Assembly (NCBI GenBank): GCA_900617975.1
Contig: UZAE01000831.1
Location: 1-17,773, forward strand
Length of the DNA stretch: 17,773 nt
Source: Rodentolepis nana
Lineage: Eukaryota; Platyhelminthes; Cestoda; Cyclophyllidea; Hymenolepididae
Direction: 5' to 3'
This document shows positions 10,201-17,738 of this stretch, in pieces; position 1 is the stretch's first letter; each line of letters starts with the position of its first letter. The notes under the pieces are model-generated. The model made no database searches. It was not told the origin of the DNA and saw only the letters and a list, made by a program, of their open reading frames with translations. The position numbers and the translations under genes are program-made.

Positions 10201-13200
10201 TTTTTTACATTTCCTTATCATATATATGATTACACTTAATTATGCCTTTTTCTTTAGTCGGGAGTAAAAATAAGGTTTCGTTAACAACATTTGAATTTCG
10301 CCATCTTTCTACTGAATGTCTGCTGATATGATTTCTTTTTTTTTCTCTTAAGAAGTAACTATGCTCGTTTTCAATGGATTTCAAGGAATTGGGATTCGCT
10401 TATCTCACCTACCCAAGCAATCTGAAGCTGAGAGTTTAGCCCTTCGACTTCAAACCTATCAGAAGAATGCTCTCCTCTTTGAGAGCAGTAGTACATCATC
10501 CACAGCTCCTGATCGATTCGGTGTTGAGATTGTTGATAGACAACTTGTCATATTCTATAACCTCGGTTTTGAAACGAAGGTGAGTTATAAACAGCGTGTT
10601 TAGTTAACTATTTCCTAGGCAGTTAATGAAGAAAACTTTATGGTTAATTTATTTTGAACGCAAATTTACCTCAATCCTTTTTGAATATCAGGAGTTCAAA
10701 TTCTCAATTTCTATTGTTAGAATGGGATTTTATGATATTCCAAAAAAATTATGATTCAAAGGCTTCTAAAATTAACTCTTTGTGTGTGGGCTGAGCTATA
10801 AGATGTTACTGCACCAGCGGCTTTCCTGTTTCGCTACAAAAGATTGAAACCTCCGAAAGATTCTCTCACTGTTAACCTGGCTTCTATGCCACCCGAGTTA
10901 TAAAAAAGCAATCAAAACCATTGAAGTATAGTCAAAATAAGTGGATGGAATAAGCAGGTATTTTCAATTTATGCTGTACTTTGAAGTCTCTTTCACATTG
11001 ACTTAGCAGGAAACTCAAAAAGAGAAAAAAATTCCTAGACATACGCGGTGTCCTAAATAGGCAAAAAGATACCAAAGTCATTTTATTGGCTTAAAACTTC
11101 AAATATTGGTGTTATTTTGACTATTTTTAAGCGTTTTAACGTCATACTTTAGTGACTATAAATTATGAAGTAATACATGTAACGCAATATTTCATAGCTA
11201 GATAATGAGACTTTCAAATGTTTGGGTTTACAGCCAGGAAGAAATATGAATACGGATTGCTTAATTTTTTAAATAAATACAGTTCTAAAATCTTCTTTCA
11301 TCAATTGCTTTACTTGCCGAAATAAATGTAAGTTGTGATATTCTGAGAACACGTTGGCTTTGAATGCTTTATACAATTGTTGAATGGCAGTGAACTGAAA
11401 CTAAATACAATTTATTGAAATATTTCAATTTTATTAAAGTGGTTACTAAAGGTGCTTTCTTACCACCAAATACCTTTAAGGTCATAATTATCCCTCTTTA
11501 GGTTTAATTTACCATAATTCGATTAATAGCTGGGTAATAAGAATGATATCTGCTTTGAAAATAAAAACTATTTCATTTCCGTTTATGATATGCATTGATT
11601 AAATTTTGCATTCCACGCTACATAGTAGCAGTAATAGTGTGTCGCTAAGAAAGAATGAGTACTGCAGACCGTTCCCATAAATATCATTAGATGAAACTTG
11701 CTAAATGTCCAGAATGAAGGTCCATATCTTAAATGACCCCATTTTCTTTCAATTCTTTGGCTAATAAATTTGGTTATTAACAACTATTATTTTAAGGATC
11801 TTTTCATCTGCCAGACACCACTTTCAACCACTTGTTGGCTTCTGTTTCATTGACAATGTAGATTGGAGCATGTTTTTTCTTGAAATTAAAATTTCTCTAG
11901 TAAAGTATATGCCAGTATTTCAAATGGAAATTATAATTTAACGCAAATAATTTAAATATTATCTCCTGGGACACACCCACTCTGCCCCATCATATTATGG
12001 GGTTAATTTCAAGTTCGATATTTAAACAAATAACGCCATTAGACGAAATTCAGGCGAAATGATTTATGGGGCACTTGTCTGAGGAAGGAAAAAAGGTGGA
12101 ATGCAGCCGAATTTCATTAGGAGGGTTTGCGATTCAATCTGAATTGAAAAAAAATAACAATATTTATTGGCGCAAGCTATGCTTTTAAGTTGGTGAATAG
12201 GGTAAAGTATAAAGAATTAATATCCGCAAATTTTTATTAATTGCAACAAAGTAATGGAACCTCTATAATAATTGTGATTGTTACGCAGTTTCCGAATCGA
12301 AACTGGTAGTAGCTAAACGGAAGGTCTATATATTTTATTAATCCTTGCAAATATTCTGACAGAATTGAAGAAACGCAATATATCATTCAAAATAAAATAA
12401 AATTATAAACAATGAAATTCATTTGATCAATGGCATATGAAATGAGTAAAATGTGTGAAATTTTATTTATTATGACTTTTGGTGTTATTAAAATCTTGAC
12501 ACACATCTACGTTTCGATTATAATAAAACATTAAAGTAATAAGGTTCTTTAACCAAATCATAGCTTAACGAAAATTGATTTATTTCAGAAAAATAGCATC
12601 CAAATTACCACGATAGGTCTTAATTTGTTACTTGTAAATGCACTAAGCTACCCTCATAATTTGTAAAATTAAATTATTGGATAAAATGTTTCGATATTGA
12701 AGTAGGGTTGCGAAGTGGTTGATTTTGCTAGAAAAAAAAGATACGGGGAGATTTTCTCATTCGATTATTTCTGCAATTTCAGTTATTACCCTCGGAAGTT
12801 GGGCGAACTCAGACGCAAAATGAAAGCATGTAATAAATGTGAAATGCAATAATGTGTGTCATTATTTTGCCTCAAATATGTTTGCTTTCTTATCAATTAT
12901 TTACGTGAAAGAAATAGTACAAGAATATGTCAACATCTCATAAATAGAATGCAGATAATGCACTGTTGGGAAAAACACATCCACAGGAAAAGATTTCACT
13001 CTAAAGACAGGCTGATGGAATAAATAATTCAATTTACTCCTATGTATTCAAAAAACACTAGTAGTTGTACAACAGTCTAAACATTTCATCTTAAACAGGG
13101 AAGCCTTGTATTTAAATCAGAATGCATATATTAACTTTTCACATTTATTTCATATGGAAGGATTTAATTCCTCCATAACTTAGTTGTTACACGTTGGCAG

Positions 13201-14483
13201 GGTAGTTAATGGATAAGAAACAACGTCATCTGTGAGCTTAAACCGACCACATTACCTTCCAAAGTTGCACCGATAGCCAGTGAAATAAATACTCCTCTAA
13301 TTTTATTTCCCTCGTGTTTGCATTCTGACCACTCAGTTGGAGTTGTTTAAGTTATCAACAAGCAACAATGTGATCTTTCCATAGTATTCTAATGATGATT
13401 CATCTGACATGATGAGATTGTGCTAAAAAAAATTGGAGACTTTGATGTTGGTTTTCATGAGGACGTAAGATGTAAAATTTGACAGCAACACATTGGCTAC
13501 GACATATTGATATATCGCATCACCTGGACGTTATAATGTGCATCTTCGAAACGTAACCCACAGAGGAAAAGGAGCTAGTGACGGAGACGTCTGGACAGTA
13601 TGAATCACAAAACTTTATAGGAAAAGGTTTATGGACGGCCATATCTACTGGATCAATGGATACATTAGCAAACACGCATAGAGTGAAATTGGGCAAGAGT
13701 AGTTATCTCATTAAAATATGCTGAATTTTAAGACAAATCTTCCAACAAATTGAGAAAAACCTATCAAAATTTCGAGACAACGTGCCCCTGAAATGTCCTC
13801 GTTTCTTTCTTTTTTAAATTGACAAATTAGTAGAAAAAATAACGAAAAACTTGATCAACTTGATAAGCCAAGTTGGAAGTTTTAGAGTAGACAAAATATA
13901 TACTAACGCCAGTAAGACATTTAATTGGCAACCTACCAACGATTCAACACATAGTCTCTCATTTTTCATTCACACGACTGCGCAATTTCAATTTAATACG
14001 CTCACGTCAGTACAATTAAATTATATCTTTTTTCCCATTTCCTTATTACCTTTCATGTGTCTGCCGAAATGTATAAAATAGTTTAAAAATTGGCTCTCGA
14101 ATCGTAAAAGTCATTAGAGAATGGACGCCTCGCTTTCACTCCAATTCCAATTATCCTGATTGAATTAGAGCAAAAAGGCTTCCTGTGTCTCCGATCGCAC
14201 AGTAACAGTAGAGGAAAGCAAATGCGTAAAAAAAGGGCGAGCATTTCATTTCTTAACTGAAATTCCTAGGAAAAGTTCATCATTTTAACTTCAATTTAAG
14301 TGAATTGCAAAAGGAAAGCCAAATTCGAATCAATTCTTGTCTCTTTTTTTCTCACATTTTTTTTGCCTTTACAGAGATATGCAACAGCCGAGATTGAAGC
14401 AAACGGTGAATGGCATACCCTCCGACTTCTACGAAGGTCAAAAGAGTTAAAAATCGATGTTGATAATGTCACGTATAATTTCG
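1063..14483 (+). CDS. Neurexin-like gene, internal part (LNS2 to LNS4), seven exons joined
   Basis: Seven exons (1063-1200, 1433-1620, 1804-1962, 2278-2903, 4581-4927, 10353-10579, 14375-14483) join without a frame break into about 598 codons. The domain order seen is LamG/LNS, LamG/LNS, EGF, LamG/LNS, which fits alpha-neurexin LNS2-LNS3-EGF-B-LNS4. Matching landmarks are SISFQVRTLKHNSLILFSS, LYIGGLPEE followed by PPQAWSARLRE, the six-cysteine EGF, and EWHTLRLLRRSKELKIDVD. Neurexins are single-pass presynaptic receptors that bind neuroligins, neurexophilins, LRRTMs and dystroglycan; that role is family knowledge. The signal peptide, the remaining domains and the membrane segment lie outside the window. 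Other LNS/EGF proteins (CASPR, crumbs, agrin) fit less well because LNS2-LNS3-EGF-LNS4 can be read continuously against neurexin. Orthology is likely, but the sequence is strongly diverged. Confidence 0.88.
1433..1620 (+). CDS. Neurexin exon: core of LNS2
   Basis: Acceptor TTTTTAG at 1432, donor CGA|GTAATT at 1621. The two leading bases complete a GAA codon with the last base of the previous exon. The reading contains HALLIILSNGSIEFQLRSP, the LamG strand pair with an NGxIxxxL turn, then NTWHHLSFSYNR, the typical LamG WHxL strand (neurexin NAWHDVKVTRN). Two cysteines seven residues apart (CESPYGAC) sit just before this strand and are not a usual feature of LNS2. The exon ends at a complete codon directly after the WHHLSFSYNRIR strand, which is where vertebrate neurexins carry alternative splice site 2. 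There is an N-glycosylation sequon in SNGSI. Confidence 0.85.
1804..1962 (+). CDS. Neurexin exon: C-terminal half of LNS2
   Basis: Acceptor TTGCAG at 1803, excellent donor GTATGT at 1963; 159 nt, phase 0 at both ends (53 codons). It reads MLTEVDGDRQVLEVPIIQ, which aligns with the SVDGI hairpin of LNS2. Then comes GFYFGNLSSH, matching the LamG FFYVGGSPS strand, then TGYFKH, matching neurexin GCLKEV. The position that is cysteine in nearly all LNS domains is tyrosine here. The exon begins with ATG, but this is an internal methionine and not a start, because the upstream LNS2 strands are encoded in phase on earlier exons. Confidence 0.8.
2278..2903 (+). CDS. Neurexin exon: LNS2 end, linker and most of LNS3
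   Basis: Acceptor CCTATAG at 2277, donor AA|GTAAGC at 2904; 626 nt, the largest exon. It begins IFYQNDKDFTDLINL (neurexin VVYKNNDVRLELSRL), so LNS2 runs across the splice. A linker with the sequon NNSS and IGDIKYKS follows, where neurexins have the second LNS2 cysteine (here Tyr). LNS3 starts at GTVVTFKRPGGYL and runs through KISFQVRTLKHNSLILFSSSG, VREGYLVMLLNTGSG and VEIQLSNGSLSVTLDG. A charged, proline-rich loop after LILFSSSGWPRGE is longer than its vertebrate counterpart. The frame continues one codon past the donor and then meets a stop, which supports the splice at 2903. Confidence 0.9.
2904..3998. other. Intron, part between LNS3 exon and repeat copy B
   Basis: About 1.1 kb of AT-rich sequence with no exon, RNA gene or repeat recognised. 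The whole intron runs 2904-4580 (phase 2). Confidence 0.6.
3999..4012. repeat. Left target-site duplication of SINE-like copy B (partner 4343-4356)
   Basis: ACCTTTAATAAATA occurs at 3999-4012 and again at 4343-4356, a perfect 14-base direct repeat that brackets copy B. This is the cleanest insertion signature in the window. Confidence 0.82.
4013..4342 (-). mobile_element. SINE-like retroposon copy B (subfamily II), perfect 14-bp TSD
   Basis: About 330 bp, bounded by identical 14-base duplications. On the minus strand the head is GAGCTATGCGATAGACTTAC and the tail is CCATTTAAAATAAACAAATA. It carries CTTTATGATA in place of the GCGTCTTGATGG of copies A and C, as do D and E. Its internal G run is only five bases. 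On the + strand it has a TTTTTTGCAG acceptor-like site ending at 4286 and an AG|GTAAGT donor at 4323; the AG of the acceptor is private to this copy. It sits 238 bp upstream of the EGF-B exon. Confidence 0.8.
4287..4322 (+). other. Candidate 36-nt microexon inside SINE copy B
   Basis: A pyrimidine run with CAG ends at 4286 and a consensus donor GAG|GTAAGT starts at 4323. The 36 bases between them are a multiple of three and are open in the phase required between the flanking exons (phase 2). They would replace one Lys by NTRIRYPGCTTWR, a net gain of 12 residues near the C-terminal strands of LNS3. This is a sequence-based possibility without expression evidence. Confidence 0.3.
4581..4927 (+). 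CDS. Neurexin exon: end of LNS3 plus EGF-B repeat
   Basis: Acceptor TTTACTTTAG at 4580, strong donor A|GTAAGT at 4928; 347 nt, entering in phase 2 and leaving in phase 1. The first base completes AAG (Lys). It reads YTVLNLNGNLYIGGLPEEL, then PPQAWSARLREDFVGELGS, which parallels neurexin PTEVWTALLNYGYVGCIRD, with Glu in place of the conserved Cys. LSIDGE matches LFIDGQ. The EGF repeat follows with six cysteines in the order C-x6-C-x4-C-x9-C-x-C-x9-C (ICSKTENPC through GPRC) and the NYTGPRC ending. In neurexin this is EGF-B, between LNS3 and LNS4. The sequon NYT lies inside it. Confidence 0.92.
4928..6777. other. Large intron, first part (EGF-B to LNS4)
   Basis: First 1.85 kb of the intron 4928-10352. 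AT-rich, with no exon or gene recognised. It ends with a pure C run at 6733-6742 shortly before repeat copy C. Confidence 0.6.
6792..7098 (-). mobile_element. SINE-like retroposon copy C (subfamily I)
   Basis: About 307 bp, the closest relative of copy A (shared GGCGTCTTGATGGTTATC, shared GAAATAGTCxAATATG region, long G run 6891-6903 of 13 bases). The flanks TTACCAAAGAAAGT (6778-6791) and TTACTTAAGAAAGT (7099-7112) agree in 12 of 14 positions and are read as target-site duplications. On the minus strand the head is GGGGTGTGCGATAGACTTAC and the tail is CCATTTGATGTAA, shorter than in A. The + strand carries GAG|GTAAGT near 7078 but no acceptor AG at the position used in copy B. Confidence 0.75.
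7113..8912. other. Large intron, middle part
   Basis: About 1.8 kb between repeat copies C and D. No exon, RNA gene or further element was recognised. The patch at 7310-7390 is less AT-rich and gives a 61-codon open frame on the minus strand (7264-7449) that matches no family. A run of 16 G lies at 8207-8222. Confidence 0.55.
8207..8222 (+). repeat. Poly-G run, 16 bases
   Basis: Uninterrupted G at 8207-8222 in an otherwise AT-rich intron, the longest of several G or C runs in the window (others at 128-137, 6733-6742, 6891-6903, 17680-17688). It is outside the SINE-like copies. Such runs are prone to length change and assembly error. Confidence 0.85.
8927..9236 (-). mobile_element. SINE-like retroposon copy D (subfamily II), head palindrome deleted
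   Basis: About 310 bp. The flanks AAGTAATCATATGT (8913-8926) and AAGTAATAATATGT (9237-9250) agree in 13 of 14 positions. The minus-strand tail is CATTTGATATAAAAAAATAA. It shares CTTTATGATAGTTATC with copies B and E. Compared with C, a 15-base block between GGGTG and AGTCTATCGC is missing, exactly the block with the CACGTG palindrome and the AGGTAAGT donor. The deletion leaves CAGG|GTGAGT, which is itself donor-like. Confidence 0.75.
9251..10352. other. Large intron, last part before LNS4 exon
   Basis: No exon recognised. A 90-codon open stretch at 9967-10239 (+) begins at TTG, has no ATG at its start, no splice site pair in the right phase and no recognisable domain, so it is treated as chance. 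Confidence 0.5.
10353..10579 (+). CDS. Neurexin exon: N-terminal half of LNS4
   Basis: The acceptor is a run of T followed by CTCTTAAG at 10352; the donor is AAG|GTGAGT at 10580. The two leading bases join the A left by the EGF-B exon to give Lys, so the reading is CSE-KVTMLVFNGFQGIGIRL. This matches the neurexin EGF-B/LNS4 junction (CERE-ATVLSYDGSMFMKI) almost residue for residue in spacing. It continues ESLALRLQTYQKNALLFES (LamG strands), then RFGVEIVDRQLVIFYNLG (neurexin LRLELDAGRVKLTVNL). It ends in phase 0 right after this strand, at the position of canonical neurexin splice site 3. The 5.4 kb gap to the previous exon has no better candidate exon. Confidence 0.9.
10580..13330. other. Intron at the SS3 position, first part
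   Basis: About 2.75 kb of AT-rich sequence without a recognised exon, RNA gene or repeat. The intron as a whole runs 10580-14374 (phase 0) and could hold an alternative cassette, since vertebrate neurexins splice here, but none could be identified by eye. Confidence 0.55.
13331..13800 (+). pseudogene. Decayed Tc1/mariner-type transposase fragment
   Basis: One + strand frame (first bases 13331, 13364, 13394, 13523) gives, in the right order, LELFKLSTSNNVIF then DDSSD (13364-13408; Tc1 family NNVIFSDES), SPGRYNVHLRNVTHRGKG (near 13523-13573; family RPG...HGGGS), DVWTV (family MVWGC) and KRFMDGHIYWINGYI (family IxGxMxxxxYxxIL). Stop codons interrupt it. After a frame change, IFQQIEKN and RDNVPLKCP (13737-13799) fit FQQDNDPKHT and RDNxVPLxKWPSQSP. 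The spacing from the HxGxG block to FQQ, about 60 codons, is as expected. The second catalytic Asp is lost. No flanking terminal inverted repeats were found, and N- and C-terminal parts are missing. The call rests on motif order rather than a strong alignment. Confidence 0.45.
14375..14483 (+). CDS. Neurexin exon: central strands of LNS4
   Basis: Acceptor TTTGCCTTTACAG at 14374, donor G|GTATGT at 14484; 109 nt, phase 0 in and phase 1 out. It reads RYATAEIEANGEWHTLRLL, then RRSKELKIDVDNVTYNF. This aligns with the LNS4 segment of vertebrate neurexin that reads [23 protein letters not shown]. An N-glycosylation sequon (NVT) is present. The next exon should enter with two bases and carry the LNS4 C-terminal strands (LEFHNIETG-like). 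No such sequence was found down to the window edge, so the following intron is at least about 3.3 kb. Confidence 0.88.
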
Positions 14484-14673
14484 GTATGTAATTGTTTGTT
14501 GTTTTTTATTACTTAAATTTTTTTCGGCGACAATTCACCACGGTGCACTTTTTATGAGTTTCACATTTTTACAACCTTCGTAGTAGCACAAGAAGCAAGG
14601 CGTTTCATGCCACTTTTATAATCGTGTTTTTTTCTTCGTTTTGCATCTAAATCGGTCATAAATAAATGAAACA

Positions 14674-14696
14674 ATATATATATATATATATATATA
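14674..14696. repeat. AT dinucleotide microsatellite
   Basis: Uninterrupted alternating A and T over 23 bases, followed by ACATA. Confidence 0.9.
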
Positions 14697-15293
14697 CATA
14701 TCTTCAAGTCTGGAGTTAATTTAATCTCATATGAGAGTAAGTAGCAGACACCATTGAAATTTTAAAGCATAATCAGAAATGTGATGTTCAATATGAATAC
14801 CGTTCTTGCTCTCCCATACCAATTTACCTACGATTGCAAACATATTGGCTTTTTTTGTAAGAATTATCCTTGATTTATGTCCTAGCTATAGGAAACTTAA
14901 GCCCACATTTGCTACTTACTGGGGAAAATTTTTCGCTTAGTCATTCGTCGTCGTCAGTGTTTTGATGACCACAGGCATTGACAGATTTACGACTACAGAG
15001 GTACGAGCAAGGAAAATGAACAATCACAAGGCGCTGGCAGAAAGTTGATTTTAACTAGCCGGCTTGGTTGAACAAATGCCACTAGGAGTCGAAAGAGCAT
15101 CAACCTTCTCTAGTCGGAAGAAGTCTGGATTTCGTCAAATTTATGCACTTCTTAAAGTCAGTCTTCTCACTGAGTGGACACAAAAGAAAGTCCAATTTGT
15201 AACTGTCATTTTCAGAGACGAGGATTTTACTTACACACACAAGATTTTAACACTTAAATAAGGTTAAAACTACTTTAAAGTGTCCATAGTATA

Positions 15294-15295
<2 letters not shown>

Positions 15296-15331
<36 letters not shown>
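15296..15331. repeat. AT dinucleotide microsatellite, 18 units
   Basis: Uninterrupted (AT)18 over 36 bases, the longest simple repeat in the window. Likely polymorphic and able to form a cruciform. Confidence 0.92.
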
Positions 15332-15334
<3 letters not shown>

Positions 15335-16131
15335 TGAGAATGTGTTAGCAGAGCCTTTATAAGAACCTCTTCACTATTAGCTACAATTTGCTAAATAGTA
15401 CGAAAAGCCCTTGCCAACAAAAAGGTCTGATTCAACAACCGTTCAAATTGCAGGGAAGTAGCCAATAGATATTCATCTATTTATTATATGCTTAAATCTT
15501 TACTAGGGGCAACCAAGCAATGATAGGATCTTGAGAGACAGTATGTCAGGAATAAATTAGCCAAACTGTCACTAACCATATATCATGGATAGGTGATTTA
15601 AATTTTTGGGCAGTGAAACGCCAACTCATGGAAATTAAGTCACAGTAAGTAGCAAACTCTAACAACCACTCCTCTTTTGAAATTTCCAAGTGCTACCAAC
15701 CTTCGTGGTACCTAAATTGTTAGCCAAAGGAATTTTATTCTCAACTATTTGTCTACTAGAATCCCTACTTTATTTTCATAGCGATTCTGGGGAGGAACAT
15801 TAGGCTATGTGAGGAGAAATCGCTCACCCTATTCAAGCATGATGGTGTTAACATAAATTACAAAGTTGGGCTGTCTATTAGAAGTTATAAGTCCCTCGTT
15901 TAATGATCTGAATAGGTTTCAAAAGGTTGTTTATTTGCTTCTCTGGCAAATATGATAGAATAGATAGTTTTAAGCGAAAAAAAAATGTGTGATACTAGAC
16001 AGCATGGTCAGTACTGGTAATTGAGAAGACAAAAAAAATCATTTTTGCTTCCATTAAACCGCTTTTTCTTTGTCTAGACATGATCGAAATAGTTGCTATC
16101 AAATTTTTTCTAATTTTTATTTGTCATATAA

Positions 16132-16147
16132 GTGTGTGTGTGTGTGT
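16132..16147. repeat. GT dinucleotide microsatellite, 8 units
   Basis: Eight uninterrupted GT units on the + strand. Confidence 0.9.
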
Positions 16148-17184
16148 TCAGAGTTAGCATATTCATGACCAAGTTGAGAGGGATAATTTTGAAGTTATTT
16201 GGATTCCTGCTACCGATCTCAGTCAGTAGGGACGTTTTCTGAAAAACATTACGATCCTTTGTTGCTCAATGACTTACGAGGCTGACGTTTAAAAAAGAAG
16301 TACGTTAATAACGAAACATTAGTAAAGAAAATATTGTCTATCAGGTAAGTTCAAAATTTAATAAATTAAGAGATTAGCTATGTCAGTTAGAATGGTATAT
16401 TTACACTTCCAAATGCCAATGAAAATCATTAATACTAATTAGCCATTCGAATGTAGCCTCAACTGTAAGTCAAGTGGTTTGAGGGAGAAAGTGGACGAAT
16501 TCTTGCGTCAGTGAAACTCTGTTAATTAGATTCATGTCCTCAAGGCTTATTTACAAACCAAAATGAGCATTGAAGAAATGCAAAGAGTCGCTTGATTAAA
16601 TTTGTTTGAGTTATCAGACACAGTGAGCATGGCAGTAACAGTCACGTGATTTTTTAAACCACTTCTTGCACTAACGAAGACGCATGCAAATGAGCCTTTA
16701 GGTTCCAGTTCTTTTCCATGCACATTGACGTCAGTGACCTTCTAAGACCGTATGGAATGGCTTACGATGGCATTACAACAGTCAAGGCATATGTGGTGGT
16801 TAATCTGCTTATGAAGGTAAAAGAGCTAGAAGTCTATTAAAGTGAACTCCAATAAGTGTTGGCTAAACGCCAATAAAGTGTTATTTCACCCGATTGATTA
16901 GGTCAAGTCAAATACTTGTCAATATCACTCAAGCGAGCAAATTCGCATGAAGTCACAGGGTGTGACACCAGGGAGAAAAAAGCCCAAAATTGATCTAGAC
17001 ACCTAAAAAGGAATGGTCATATCTTCTTTACCCTGCTCTGTTTTTGAAATTAGCCAACTTCAGGGTATTTATTTAGCACTGGAGGCCTTCATTATGGACA
17101 GTGAGGATAGTGTTCATGACTTCTAAAATGTCATTATTCAATGGAAGTATGGTGGAAATGAGGAGGACTGTATTGGAGAAAAAC

Positions 17185-17503
17185 ATTTGCTCGTAGCAAA
17201 TGCCAGACTTTATGATAGTTATCATTAGCCCTTTTGTTGACTTCGGGCTTCACAGAGGGAAGGGTCATCAAATTCACAAAAATTCGAGAAAGAGGGCAGA
17301 AGAGTGATTTACAGCTGTAAAAGAGACAGACAAAGAGTTTGAGAGAAAAAGGCAAGGTGAGTACTGTGAAGTGGTTGAATATGACATGCAGTTGGGTCAT
17401 GACAGTTTGAATTGAGAAATCAACTGCCGGTTTATGGACGTTTTCCGTATGAGTATATATTGCCCGGGGTGTACCACATGGAGGTAAGTCTATCGCGCAC
17501 TCC
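17185..17503 (-). mobile_element. SINE-like retroposon copy E (subfamily II, oldest looking)
   Basis: About 319 bp, recognised by TTTATGATAGTTATCATTAG, CTTCACAGAGGG, AAAAGAGACAGACAAAG and GGAGGTAAGTCTATCGCGCA. It shares CTTTATGATA with B and D. The head palindromes are mutated (GGTGTACCACATGG instead of GGTGCACCACGTGG), the tail is no longer a clean ATAAA run, and the flanks 17171-17184 and 17504-17517 agree in only 10 of 14 positions. These signs point to an older insertion. The G run seen in A and C is absent. An 88-codon minus-strand open frame across it is non-coding. Confidence 0.65.
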
Positions 17504-17517
17504 TATTTGAGTGAAAT

Positions 17518-17738
17518 ATTTGCCTACGGATCGTGGCAGGTCGATTGTAACCAACTTAAATGATGCCAATACCCTATTGGAATTTCAAATAAAACGACAC
17601 TGTGTGTGATCTGTCTAGGTGCTATTGTGTAAAGATACAATTTTTATCCCGTTTTAAAGTGGGGATTTACCCCGTCCCGCCCCCCCCCTCAACCAGACTC
17701 TGTGTACAATATTACTCCTTTCTCATATATTGATTATT
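17518..17738. other. Spacer between repeat copies E and F
   Basis: About 220 bp, including a C-rich stretch with nine C in a row (17680-17688). No gene seen. Confidence 0.5.

Larger units (their letters stand above)
14484..17170. other. Intron downstream of last visible exon
   Basis: About 2.7 kb without a recognisable neurexin exon. It contains three dinucleotide microsatellites. A 65-codon open stretch at 15064-15261 matches no family. Brief retroelement-like readings near 14980 and 16720 were too short to call. Confidence 0.55.

Noticed and set aside
9967..10239. 90-codon open stretch with several cysteines, just upstream of the LNS4 exon
   Set aside because: It begins at TTG, has no recognisable domain, no splice site pair in the needed phase, and no counterpart between EGF-B and LNS4 in neurexins, where the joined exons already fit without a gap.
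14950..15010. Short reading LMTTGIDRFTTTE resembling the LLTxIDRFTRW integrase motif
   Set aside because: Eight matching residues without flanking support; could be chance.
16700..16820. Possible Gypsy-type integrase fragment (FFSMHIDVSDLL followed by a Gly/Tyr/Thr pattern)
   Set aside because: Only a handful of residues resemble the HIDxxGPLP motif, and nothing before or after supports a retrotransposon.
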